This document shows positions 7,301 to 15,373 of a stretch of 64,000 nt of DNA, piece by piece (the stretch's first letter is position 1; every line of letters begins with the position of its first letter). The notes beneath the pieces were generated by a model that saw only the letters and a program-made list of their open reading frames with translations, had not been told where the DNA came from and did no database searches. Location: assembly GCA_017469935.1 (NCBI GenBank), contig JAFUFL010000026.1:1-64000 (forward strand), read 5' to 3'. The position numbers and the translations under genes are program-made. This stretch comes from Lachnospiraceae bacterium. Its GTDB lineage: Bacteria; Bacillota; Clostridia; Lachnospirales; Lachnospiraceae.

Positions 7301-9919
7301 ATGAGCAAAAATATAAGAATTTCGGTCCGGGATCTCGTGGAGTTTCTCATGCGCGCCGGGGACCTGGATGAGCGGTCTGCAGGCGCTTCCGAGGAAGCCA
7401 TGCTCGAAGGGGCGCGAATGCACAGAAAACTCCAGAGGGAAGCGGGGCCCGACTATACGGCGGAGGTGCCGCTCTCGATCTATTATCCGATCGTGCCGGC
7501 GGACGCGGATCCCGACAGCCTCCCCTACGTGCTGGTGGAAGGCAGGGCGGACGGCATTTTCTGCGGCGCGGATCCCGAGAATCCCATTTTCGGGGAGGCC
7601 TGGACCATTGATGAGATCAAAACAACATACAGAAAGGTGAGCAGGATGAAGGAGCCTGAGCCGGTGCACCTGGCGCAGGCCAAATGTTACGCCTACATTT
7701 ATTGTGTTCAGAATCAGCTCGATATTGTGCGGGTCAGAATGACCTACTGCAGCCTCGTGACGGAGGAAATCCGCAGATTCACGCTGGAGTACACGGCGGA
7801 AGAAATCAGCAGCTGGTTTGAGAGCCTGATGGAGGAGTATGTGCGCTGGGCGGCGATGGCGGCCCGGTGGGAGGCGGTGAGAAACCGCTCGCTCCGGTCG
7901 CTGGAATTTCCTTTCCGGTACAGGGAAGGGCAGAGAGAACTGGCCGTGCATGTGTACCACACGATCTGCCACGGCAGGAAGCTGTTTCTGGAGGCGCCCA
8001 CCGGGACGGGGAAGACGATCTCGGCCCTGTTTCCGGCGCTGAAAGCAGTCGGCGAGGGGAAGGCGGACAGGATTTTCTATTTTACTGCCAAAACAGTGAC
8101 CGGCCAGGTGGCTCTGGAGACCTTCACCATTCTCCGGGGCGCGGGGATGCACCTTAAGAGTGTGCAGCTGACGGCAAAGGACAAGATCTGTCCCATGGAG
8201 AAGCGCGCCTGCAATCCCGACGACTGCCCGCGGGCCAAAGGACACTATGACAGGGTCAACGAGGCGCTGTTCGATCTTTTGACGCGGGAAGAAGATATTC
8301 GAAGGGAGACGCTGGAGGCGTACGGAGAGAAGTACAATGTGTGCCCTTTCGAGCTGGGGCTGGATGTGTCGACCTTCGCGGATGCGATGGTGGGAGACTA
8401 CAACTATTTGTTTGATCCGCACGCGCGGCTGGCGCGCTTTTTTGCCGAGGGAAAAGGGGGAGAGCGGTACCTGTTCCTGATCGACGAAGCCCACAACCTG
8501 GTAGACAGGGGGCGGGACATGTTCTCCGCGACGCTCTCGAGGGAAGAGATGAAGGTCTTTCGGAGCACCGTGAGGGAGACGTATCCGTCCCTGTGGAAGA
8601 AGCTCGGCAAGCTGCTCACCGCCTTCCGACCCTTTAAGGAAGCGTTTGAACAAAATTTTGAACAAAAAGCTTTTGAGGCAGAGCGGACAGCGGGGGATCA
8701 AGGGGGAGCAGCGCGGGCGGCAGAGAGCGGCCCGGGCACAGCGGACGCGAAGAGCGCCCTCGGCGCCGGCGCGCCCGGGACGGCTTCGGGAATGCGCTTC
8801 ATGGAAGTTATGGGAGGCAGAGAGCGGGTCCTCTTGGTGGAGGAGATTGATGCGGTGGCAGATGCCGCTTCCAAGGCCCTCGAGGAGATGCAGTTCATCC
8901 TGCAGGAGCAGAGGCGGGGAAGGGAGCAGGCGGGCAAGGCGGCGGATGCGCCGGCCCCGCAGGTGCGGGAAGAGTTTATGAACGCGCTCTTTACCCTGTC
9001 GCATTTTGTGACCATATATGGGGGGATGGAAGGCGATTACCAGATTTATGCCGAGAGATACGGCCGGGAAGAATACAAATTGCAGTTGTTCTGCGTGGAT
9101 CCATCTGGTAAACTGGCACAGTGTCTCGAAAAAGGAGAGGCCAGCATCCTGTTCTCCGCTACTTTCCTGCCCATTCGCTATTACAAGCGGCTGCTGGGCG
9201 GAACGGAGGAGGATTACGAGGTGTACGCAAGGTCGTCCTTTAATCCGGAGAAGCTCGGGCTCTTTATTGCCGGAGATGTGACGAGCCGGTACAGGAGCCG
9301 CGGGGTAGACCAATATGTCAGGATTGCGGCCGGCATACACAATACCGTGTCCGAAAGGCACGGCAATTATATGGTCTTTTTCCCCTCCTACTCTTTCATG
9401 GAAAAGGTGCTGGAGCAGTATGGAATAATGTATCCCGAGGACGGGGAGACATCATTCTGCGTGCAGAGGCCGCAGATGACGGAGGAGGAGCGGGTCCGGT
9501 TTCTGGAGCGCTTTGAGGAAGTGAGCGATACCGGGAGCCTTCTGGGATTCTGCGTGCTGGGAGGTATCTTCAGCGAGGGAATCGACCTGCGGCAGGACAG
9601 GCTGATCGGCGCGGTCATCGTAGGCACCGGATTCCCGCAGGTGTGCGCGCAGAGGGAGATTCTGAAGGAATATTTTGACAGGCAGGGGGAGAACGGATTT
9701 GATTATGCCTACAGATATCCCGGGATGAACAAAGTCCTGCAGGCAGCGGGCAGAGTCATTCGGACGGCGGACGACGTCGGTGTCGTTGTGCTGATGGACG
9801 AGCGGTTTTGCACGGGCGCTTACAGGCGGCTTTTCCCGGTGCAGTGGAGCGGCGCCGAGGTGACGGACAGTCGCGGAATTGGGGATAAAATCGGGAAATT
9901 CTGGGACGAATGGCTCTAA
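7301..9919 (+). CDS. Cas4/RecB-like nuclease fused to XPD/DinG-type Fe-S helicase
   Basis: An 872-aa protein in two parts. Residues about 1-190 carry a PD-(D/E)XK-like core: LVEGRADGIF, then WTIDEIKTTY, then HLAQAKCYAYIY, the order seen in Cas4/RecB nucleases. The rest is a superfamily 2 XPD/DinG helicase. It has Walker A APTGTGKTISAL, four cysteines (CPMEKRACNPDDC and a later VCPFE) placed as an Fe-S cluster between motifs I and II, the DEAH box LIDEAHNLVDRG, and motif VI QAAGRVIRT. A low-complexity Ala/Gly insert of about 45 residues near residue 460 looks like a linker. Likely acts on DNA repair intermediates. Spacing to a ribosome site is poor, see the -10 entry. Confidence 0.85.
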   Translation: MSKNIRISVRDLVEFLMRAGDLDERSAGASEEAMLEGARMHRKLQREAGPDYTAEVPLSIYYPIVPADADPDSLPYVLVEGRADGIFCGADPENPIFGEAWTIDEIKTTYRKVSRMKEPEPVHLAQAKCYAYIYCVQNQLDIVRVRMTYCSLVTEEIRRFTLEYTAEEISSWFESLMEEYVRWAAMAARWEAVRNRSLRSLEFPFRYREGQRELAVHVYHTICHGRKLFLEAPTGTGKTISALFPALKAVGEGKADRIFYFTAKTVTGQVALETFTILRGAGMHLKSVQLTAKDKICPMEKRACNPDDCPRAKGHYDRVNEALFDLLTREEDIRRETLEAYGEKYNVCPFELGLDVSTFADAMVGDYNYLFDPHARLARFFAEGKGGERYLFLIDEAHNLVDRGRDMFSATLSREEMKVFRSTVRETYPSLWKKLGKLLTAFRPFKEAFEQNFEQKAFEAERTAGDQGGAARAAESGPGTADAKSALGAGAPGTASGMRFMEVMGGRERVLLVEEIDAVADAASKALEEMQFILQEQRRGREQAGKAADAPAPQVREEFMNALFTLSHFVTIYGGMEGDYQIYAERYGREEYKLQLFCVDPSGKLAQCLEKGEASILFSATFLPIRYYKRLLGGTEEDYEVYARSSFNPEKLGLFIAGDVTSRYRSRGVDQYVRIAAGIHNTVSERHGNYMVFFPSYSFMEKVLEQYGIMYPEDGETSFCVQRPQMTEEERVRFLERFEEVSDTGSLLGFCVLGGIFSEGIDLRQDRLIGAVIVGTGFPQVCAQREILKEYFDRQGENGFDYAYRYPGMNKVLQAAGRVIRTADDVGVVVLMDERFCTGAYRRLFPVQWSGAEVTDSRGIGDKIGKFWDEWL

Positions 9920-9921
9920 AA

Positions 9922-9951
9922 TGTGGATAACTTTGTGGACAGTGTGGATTT
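9922..9951. promoter_or_regulatory. Cluster of three DnaA-box-like 9-mers
   Basis: TGTGGATAA (9922-9930) is an exact reverse complement of the DnaA box TTATCCACA. It is followed in the same orientation by TGTGGACAG (9934-9942) and TGTGGATTT (9943-9951). The three lie within 30 bases in the helicase/amylase gap. Confidence 0.45.
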
Positions 9952-10050
9952 CTTTGGCAAATATGCTTCTTTTCTATTGCAAAAAAGAGAAAAATGTGGT
10001 AATTGGAAGCGCCGCCGGGAAATCCCGAACATGATGAAGGAGGAAAAACT

Positions 10051-11361
10051 ATGTGGGCGGAAGAAAGTGTGATCTATCAAATCTATCCCCTTGGGATGTG
10101 CGGTGCGCCTTATGAAAATGACGGCGTACAGGCGCACAGGATCCTCGAAGTGAAGGAGTGGATCCCGCACCTTAATAAACTCGGCGTCACGGCAGTCTAT
10201 TTCTGCCCGGTCTTCGAGTCGGATACGCATGGATACAATACGAGGGACTATAAGAAGATCGACTGCAGGCTCGGAACCAATGAGGACTTCAAGGAAGTGT
10301 GTGACGCCCTGCATGAAGCCGGGATCCGCGTGATCCTGGATGGCGTGTTTAATCATGTCGGCAGGGGATTCACACAGTTTGTCGATGTCCTGCAGAAAAA
10401 ATGGGATTCCCCTTACAAGGACTGGTTCCACATCAGCTTCGACGGAAACTCGAATTACAACGACGGGCTCTGGTATGAGGGCTGGGAAGGCAACTATGAC
10501 CTGGTAAAGCTCAACCTGCGCAATGAGGAAGTGATCGCGCACATTTTTGACGCGATCAAGTTCTGGGTGGACTATTTTGGCATCGACGGACTGCGGCTCG
10601 ACGTCGCGTACTGCCTGGACAGGGATTTCATCCGCAGACTCCGCGGGTACACGGATTCCCTGAAGCAGGATTTCTATCTGATCGGCGAGATCCTGGGCGG
10701 CGATTACAAGACCATCATGGGGGACGGAATGCTGCACTCCGCGACCAACTACGAGTGCTACAAGGGGCTGTTCTCCAGCTTCAACAGCATGAACATGTTT
10801 GAGATCAACCACTCCCTGATGCGCCAGTTCGGCTCCGACCCCTGGTGCCTGTACAGAGGGTATCACCTTTTGTCCTTCGTGGACAATCACGATGTGACCC
10901 GCGTGGCCAGTGTGCTGACCAACAAGAAGCACCTGCCGCTGATCTATGCGCTGGCTTTCGGCATGCCCGGCATTCCCAGCATCTACTACGGGAGCGAGTG
11001 GGGCGTCGAAGGGGAGAAGAGACAGGGTGACCCGGCTCTGCGCCCCCGCATCGAGGCACCTCAGTGGAACGAACTCACGGAGTGGATCAGCAAACTTGCG
11101 GCGGCCAAAAAATCGTCCGAAGCTCTCTGCTACGGCGACTTCCGCAGCGTTGTGCTGACCAACAAGCAGTGCATCTTCGAGAGAAAGGCGGCGGGAGAGA
11201 GGGTCCTTGTGGCCATCAACGCGGACGAAAACGAGTATGTCGCCCACTTTGACGCGGGATGCGGAACGGCGGTGGACCTGATCACCGGGGAGACGCACGA
11301 TTTTGGCGGGGGAAGCAGGCTTCCCGCCTACAGCGCATCGTTCTGGAAGATGGAAAAGTAA
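10051..11361 (+). CDS. GH13 alpha-amylase-family glycosidase
   Basis: A 436-aa cytosolic alpha-glucan hydrolase of the GH13 family, closest in layout to small maltodextrin-degrading enzymes. The (beta/alpha)8 motifs are in order: DGVFNHVG (region I), GLRLDVAYCLD with the nucleophile Asp (region II), LIGEILGG with the acid/base Glu (region III) and FVDNHD (region IV). A short C-terminal beta domain ends at TGETHDFGGG. There is no signal peptide, so the substrate must be imported malto-oligosaccharide or glycogen. The start follows AAGGAGGAAAAACT, an ideal ribosome site; the frame upstream of it is not used. No sugar transporter is adjacent. Confidence 0.93.
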   Translation: MWAEESVIYQIYPLGMCGAPYENDGVQAHRILEVKEWIPHLNKLGVTAVYFCPVFESDTHGYNTRDYKKIDCRLGTNEDFKEVCDALHEAGIRVILDGVFNHVGRGFTQFVDVLQKKWDSPYKDWFHISFDGNSNYNDGLWYEGWEGNYDLVKLNLRNEEVIAHIFDAIKFWVDYFGIDGLRLDVAYCLDRDFIRRLRGYTDSLKQDFYLIGEILGGDYKTIMGDGMLHSATNYECYKGLFSSFNSMNMFEINHSLMRQFGSDPWCLYRGYHLLSFVDNHDVTRVASVLTNKKHLPLIYALAFGMPGIPSIYYGSEWGVEGEKRQGDPALRPRIEAPQWNELTEWISKLAAAKKSSEALCYGDFRSVVLTNKQCIFERKAAGERVLVAINADENEYVAHFDAGCGTAVDLITGETHDFGGGSRLPAYSASFWKMEK

Positions 11362-11409
11362 GCATGTTTTCTCCGGAGACAAATGTGTGTACAGTTTCCG
11401 AAACTATAT

Positions 11410-11417
11410 GCTATAAT
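11410..11417 (+). promoter_or_regulatory. Extended -10 promoter of the PrsW gene
   Basis: ATGCTATAAT contains an extended -10 (TGC upstream of TATAAT at 11412-11417). No clear -35 is seen, as often with extended -10 sites. It lies about 65 bases before the ATG. Confidence 0.55.
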
Positions 11418-11482
11418 GTGCATGATTTCATTTACTATATTTACTTTTTAAAGGCGAAACAAAGCCGGAAAGAGGGACTGCT

Positions 11483-12172
11483 ATGACTATGGTGCTGATT
11501 GCAGGGCTTTTGCCCGTCGCTGTACTTCTCTTTTATATTTATTCGCACGATAAGATCGAAAAGGAACCCCCGGGACTGATTGTCAAGCTGCTCCTGCTCG
11601 GATGCGTTTCCTGTATACCGGCCATGATTCTGGAAATGTTATGGACGAATTTCCTGCAGGGAATCATGGATCCCAACAGCGTAGCCTTCATTCTGATCGA
11701 AAACTTCCTTATCGTCGCGCTGGCGGAAGAGGGAAGCAAAAGAGTCCTGCTGCAGATCGGAAGCTGGAGAAATCCCGCATTCAATTACGTGTTTGACGGT
11801 GTCGTGTATGCGGTCTGTGTATCGCTGGGATTCGCGGGATTGGAAAACGTGCTCTACATCGCCGGATTCGGAATGGATATCGCGGTGATGAGGGGACTGG
11901 CGGCCGTTCCGCTTCACTGCATCTGCGGCGTATTCATGGGCCATTATTACGGGCTGGAGAAGACGTACAGCGTACGGGGCATGATCAATGAGTCCAAGAA
12001 TGCAAGAGTCATGGGGCTTCTGATTCCCATTCTGATTCACGGATTCTACGATTTTGCGGCTACGATCGGAAACGAGACCTTTGTATATATCTGGCTGGTG
12101 TTTGTCGTGGTCATCGACATCATCGCGATCAGGTCGATCAAAAAGTACTCCAGGTTTGATACGCCGATCTGA
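11483..12172 (+). CDS. PrsW-family intramembrane metalloprotease
   Basis: A 229-aa polytopic membrane protein with about 7-8 hydrophobic segments. Family-defining motifs are visible: ALAEEGSKRVLL (EExxK, metal-binding glutamates), the following GFAGLENVLYI, and HGFYDFA near the C-terminus. PrsW in Bacillus cleaves the anti-sigma factor RsiW at site 1; no RsiW or ECF sigma gene is adjacent, so the substrate is unknown. Start at ATG 11483 with GAAAGAGGG upstream; a second ATG two codons later is possible. The next features are tRNA genes, so it appears monocistronic. Confidence 0.9.
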   Translation: MTMVLIAGLLPVAVLLFYIYSHDKIEKEPPGLIVKLLLLGCVSCIPAMILEMLWTNFLQGIMDPNSVAFILIENFLIVALAEEGSKRVLLQIGSWRNPAFNYVFDGVVYAVCVSLGFAGLENVLYIAGFGMDIAVMRGLAAVPLHCICGVFMGHYYGLEKTYSVRGMINESKNARVMGLLIPILIHGFYDFAATIGNETFVYIWLVFVVVIDIIAIRSIKKYSRFDTPI

Positions 12173-12208
12173 GCAGAATAAGGCACACCGAATAATTTAA
12201 AAAAACTG

Positions 12209-12237
12209 TTGACACGCGGTGGACACTGAGGTATATT
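12209..12237 (+). promoter_or_regulatory. Promoter of the tRNA-Gly pair
   Basis: Perfect -35 TTGACA (12209-12214), 17-base spacer, -10 TATATT (12232-12237). The first tRNA starts about 47 bases downstream of the -10. Confidence 0.88.
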
Positions 12238-12254
12238 AATCATTGTCCACCGCG
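12215..12254. repeat. Perfect inverted repeat flanking the tRNA-Gly -10 box
   Basis: Arms CGCGGTGGACA (12215-12225) and TGTCCACCGCG (12244-12254) are exact 11-base reverse complements separated by 18 bases containing the -10. The left arm fills the promoter spacer and the right arm begins near the predicted +1. A complete RNA hairpin could not form from this promoter, which points to a DNA-level site. Confidence 0.8.
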
Positions 12255-12283
12255 CAAAGCGGTTCGGAAACAAGATTATAAAT

Positions 12284-12356
12284 GCGATAGTAGTACAGTT
12301 GGTAGTACGCCACCTTGCCAAGGTGGAGGTCGCGAGTTCGAGCCTCGTCTATCGCT
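12284..12356 (+). tRNA. tRNA-Gly (GCC), copy 1
   Basis: Cloverleaf with acceptor GCGATAG/CTATCGC, anticodon arm CACCT/AGGTG around TGCCA (anticodon GCC), and T loop TTCGAGC. The U discriminator is typical of bacterial tRNA-Gly. Identical to copy 2. Confidence 0.95.
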
Positions 12357-12391
12357 CTCGGCAGCAAGGGCTGCAAAACAATTTCATAAAT

Positions 12392-12464
12392 GCGATAGTA
12401 GTACAGTTGGTAGTACGCCACCTTGCCAAGGTGGAGGTCGCGAGTTCGAGCCTCGTCTATCGCT
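12392..12464 (+). tRNA. tRNA-Gly (GCC), copy 2
   Basis: Identical in sequence to copy 1 and 35 bases downstream of it. The spacer includes a TATAAA-like stretch similar to that before copy 1, so the pair appears to have arisen by a ~108-base tandem duplication. Confidence 0.95.
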
Positions 12465-12467
12465 CTG

Positions 12468-12499
12468 AAGGAACCAAGAGATTGGTTCCTTTTTCTTTG
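12468..12499 (+). terminator. Terminator of the tRNA-Gly operon
   Basis: 9-bp stem AAGGAACCA/TGGTTCCTT, 6-base loop AGAGAT, then TTTTTCTTT, starting 4 bases after tRNA copy 2. Confidence 0.92.
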
Positions 12500-12565
12500 C
12501 CCCGAAGGGGGGGCGAACCTGGCGACATGGCTCATTGCGCAATGGGCGGTGTGTCACAAATGTAC

Positions 12566-12594
12566 TTGTAAAAACAGCTCCGATAAAATACAAT
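12566..12594 (+). promoter_or_regulatory. Promoter of the peptide-type ABC transporter operon
   Basis: -35 TTGTAA (12566-12571), 17-base spacer, -10 TACAAT (12589-12594), about 75 bases before the substrate-binding-protein start. Confidence 0.65.
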
Positions 12595-12668
12595 AGCTAA
12601 GGCAAACAAATGGGCTTTTTGCCCCACATTGACTCTCAACAAGGAGAGCAGTGATGAAAGGAGAGGTT

Positions 12669-14258
12669 ATGAAAAAGAAACTACTGGCCGGGATCCTTGC
12701 TGTAAGCATGATGGGAGCACTTCTCACGGGCTGCGGCAAAGGAGCGACACAGGGCGAAGGATCGACGCAGGCAGCTGCCGAAGCTCCGGCGGAGACCCCG
12801 GAGAGAGCGAAAACCAATGAGATCGTGATCGGCATCGCGCAGGATCTCGATCAGAGCCTTGACCCGCACTACGCAGTGGCGGCGGGAACCAAGGAAGTAA
12901 TGTTCAATGTTTTTGAGGGACTGGTCAAATACGACTCCAACGGTGACACGGTTCCCGCCGTAGCTTCGGATGTACAGATTTCCGAAGACGGTCTTGTCTA
13001 TACTTTTACACTTCGTGACGGCGTGAAGTTCCACAACGGTGAGACCGTGGATCTTGACGACGTGATCTACTCAATCCAGCGCTGCAAGGACGACCCCAAG
13101 GTCAATCCGCAGACTTCCACAGGTCTGGCATGCATCGCGAGCCTTGAGAAAGACGGAGACAATAAGCTTGTGATGACGCTCAGCGAGCCCAACACGGAAC
13201 TGATGTCTCTTCTGACACTGGCAATCATTCCTTCTGATTATGACAAGCAGGACACCGCGCCCATCGGCACAGGTCCTTATAAGTATGTCTCCCGCACGGC
13301 GCAGGAATCCGTCGAACTGGAGAAGTTCGCGGACTACTGGGGAACTCCCGGCAACCTGGACAAGGTCACTTACAAGATCAACGAGAAGGCCGAGGGCCTT
13401 GTAATGGGTCTTGAGAGCGGCGCACTGGATCTGGTATCGCACCTGAGCAGCACGCAGGTCGGAGAGCTCAGCAAGGAGAATTTCAATATCGAGCAGGGCA
13501 CGATGAACCTCGTGCAGGCCCTCTATCTCAACAATGAGGTGGCTCCTTTTGACAACGAGCTCGTCCGCCAGGCTCTATGCTATGCGGTCGACAGGCAGGG
13601 AATCCTGGATATGGCGTTTGACGGCTACGGATTCCCGATCGGATCCAACGTGTTCCCCGCATTTACCAAGTACTATGACGAGAGCCTCGTAAACTACTAC
13701 GAGCACGACGTCAAGAAAGCCAGGGACCTCCTCGCGCAGGCGGGCTATCCTGACGGCTTTGATATGACAATTACTGTTCCTTCCAACTATCAGCCGCACT
13801 GCGATACCGCAGAGGTCATCGCCGAGCAGCTGAGGGAAGTCGGCATCAACGCGACTCTGCAGCGCGTGGAGTGGGAGACCTGGAAAGCGGATACCTACGC
13901 GGGAAGAAACTTCCAGTCCACAGTGATCGGCCTGACCGCGGATCCGCTGACAGCCAGAAGCCTTCTGGAGAGATTCACGACCGGACAGCGTGTGGCGGAT
14001 GCGGAAGGCAACCGCGGCAACAACTTCATCAATTACAACAACGCGGACTATGACGCTCTCTTCGAGCAGGCCGTCAAGTGCTATGATGATGCAGAACAGG
14101 TCAAAATATACAAAGAAATGGAAAAGAATCTTACCGAGCACGCAGCCAGCGTCTATATTCAGGATATGGCGGATATGGTGGCTGTGCGCAAGGGGCTGAC
14201 CGGCCTTACCTTCTATCCTCTGTATGTGCTGGACGTCTCCACACTGAAGTGGGAATGA
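12669..14258 (+). CDS. Family 5 extracellular solute-binding lipoprotein (peptide/nickel type)
   Basis: A 529-aa DppA/OppA-like binding protein that captures oligopeptides or metal chelates outside the membrane. The signal peptide MKKKLLAGILAVSMM ends in lipobox LLTGC, so it is lipid-anchored. Family signatures include SLDPHYAVAAGTKEVMFNVFEGLVK split by a bend, YTFTLRDGVKFHNGE, and the C-terminal ADPLTARSLLERF. The ATG at 12669 follows AAAGGAGAGGTT; an upstream in-frame ATG at 12651 lacks good spacing. It starts a five-gene operon with two permeases and two ATPases; a terminator-like hairpin between it and the permeases probably lowers downstream expression, a common way to make excess binding protein. 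Substrate cannot be told from sequence. Confidence 0.9.
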   Translation: MKKKLLAGILAVSMMGALLTGCGKGATQGEGSTQAAAEAPAETPERAKTNEIVIGIAQDLDQSLDPHYAVAAGTKEVMFNVFEGLVKYDSNGDTVPAVASDVQISEDGLVYTFTLRDGVKFHNGETVDLDDVIYSIQRCKDDPKVNPQTSTGLACIASLEKDGDNKLVMTLSEPNTELMSLLTLAIIPSDYDKQDTAPIGTGPYKYVSRTAQESVELEKFADYWGTPGNLDKVTYKINEKAEGLVMGLESGALDLVSHLSSTQVGELSKENFNIEQGTMNLVQALYLNNEVAPFDNELVRQALCYAVDRQGILDMAFDGYGFPIGSNVFPAFTKYYDESLVNYYEHDVKKARDLLAQAGYPDGFDMTITVPSNYQPHCDTAEVIAEQLREVGINATLQRVEWETWKADTYAGRNFQSTVIGLTADPLTARSLLERFTTGQRVADAEGNRGNNFINYNNADYDALFEQAVKCYDDAEQVKIYKEMEKNLTEHAASVYIQDMADMVAVRKGLTGLTFYPLYVLDVSTLKWE

Positions 14259-14290
14259 GGATGAGAGCGGAATCGGACTGAGCGATCATG

Positions 14291-14330
14291 TGCGCAGCAA
14301 TAGGGCATTCTTATTGCTGCGCATTTTTTT
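14291..14330 (+). terminator. Partial terminator between binding protein and permease genes
   Basis: 12-bp perfect stem TGCGCAGCAATA/TATTGCTGCGCA, 9-base loop, then seven T. It sits inside the operon and probably sets the ratio of binding protein to permease. Confidence 0.85.
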
Positions 14331-14360
14331 ACTATTCAGCACCCCGGCGTGCTGAATAGT
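14331..14360 (+). repeat. ATTCAG hairpin repeat, copy 1
   Basis: Perfect 12-bp palindrome ACTATTCAGCAC/GTGCTGAATAGT with loop CCCGGC, directly abutting the terminator T tract. Related hairpins with ATTATTCAG and CTGAATA/GATGAATAAT arms follow purB (45258-45320) and the AI-2E gene (53951-53980). Confidence 0.7.
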
Positions 14361-14422
14361 CACCGTTTGATCACCGGCGCAGCCGTTGTGACAAATGCAT
14401 CCGACAGAAGGAGAAAACCACT

Positions 14423-15373
14423 TTGAAGTATGCACTTCGCCGTATCCTGGCACTTTTTATCACGATGATCCTGGTATCATTTCTGGCTTTTGCAGCCTTT
14501 CACATCATATCCGGCGATCCCGCGAGGGCCATTCTGGGAATGAACGCCACAGAAAAGCAGCTGGCACTGCTGCGGCAGGAACTGGGACTGGATAAGCCGT
14601 TTCTTGTACAATATTTTAACTGGCTGCTCGGCTTCTTTTCGGGAAATCTGGGAATATCCTACAGCTATAGGCAGCCGGTGGCTTCCCTGATCATCCCCAA
14701 GCTCCAGGTGACCCTTGTGATGGTCCTGATCAGCTTTGGCATCATTGTCGTGCTGTCGCTCCCTCTGGGACTTCGCGCGGCACAGAAATCCGGCGGACGT
14801 CTGGACTGGCTCAGGACTACGGTCGACCAGCTGTGCATGGCGGTCCCCGCTTTCTTTCTGAGTATCCTGGTATCCTATGTCTTCGGGATCGTGCTGAAAT
14901 TCTTTACGCCCGGAGATTTTCCGAAAATGGAGAGGGATCTGACAGGGGCCCTGCGCTATCTCTTTTTTGCCGCGGTCTGCATTGCGATTCCCAGGATCGC
15001 GATGGCGGTGCGCATGCTCAAGAGCACGATCATTGAGGAGATGGAGAAGGACTATGTCCGGACGGCGATCTCAAGGGGCAATACCAGGGCGGAAGTCCTC
15101 AAAAAGCATGTCCTGAAGAATTCGCTCGTGCCGACGATCACGTTTCTGGGACAGACAATGGCGGAGATCGTGGGCGGCAGCATTGTCGTAGAGCAGGTCT
15201 TCGGAATCCCCGGCATGGGGAGGTTTCTCGTGGCGTCGATCTCCAACAGAGATTATCCGGTCGTGGAGGCGCTTGTCGTCATTCTCGCTTTCTGGGTCAT
15301 TCTCTCGGGAACCGTGGCGGATCTGGTGGGCCAAAAGATAGATCCTCGCTTAAGACTGGGGGACCGCTCATGA
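14423..15373 (+). CDS. ABC transporter permease, DppB type
   Basis: A 316-aa inner-membrane permease with about six transmembrane helices, forming the translocation pore with the next gene product. It has the family N-terminus (RRILALFITMILVSFLAF, then ISGDPARA) and the coupling EAA-like loop near residue 210 (EEMEKDYVRTAISRGN). The start codon is TTG at 14423, supported by AAGGAGAAAACCAC immediately upstream and the absence of a nearby ATG in frame. Its stop overlaps the start of the partner permease, implying coupled translation. Confidence 0.92.
   Translation: MKYALRRILALFITMILVSFLAFAAFHIISGDPARAILGMNATEKQLALLRQELGLDKPFLVQYFNWLLGFFSGNLGISYSYRQPVASLIIPKLQVTLVMVLISFGIIVVLSLPLGLRAAQKSGGRLDWLRTTVDQLCMAVPAFFLSILVSYVFGIVLKFFTPGDFPKMERDLTGALRYLFFAAVCIAIPRIAMAVRMLKSTIIEEMEKDYVRTAISRGNTRAEVLKKHVLKNSLVPTITFLGQTMAEIVGGSIVVEQVFGIPGMGRFLVASISNRDYPVVEALVVILAFWVILSGTVADLVGQKIDPRLRLGDRS

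Noticed and set aside
7301-9919. Cas4-like domain as evidence of a CRISPR-Cas locus
   Set aside because: The nuclease-like part is fused to an XPD/DinG-type helicase and no cas genes or arrays are in the window.
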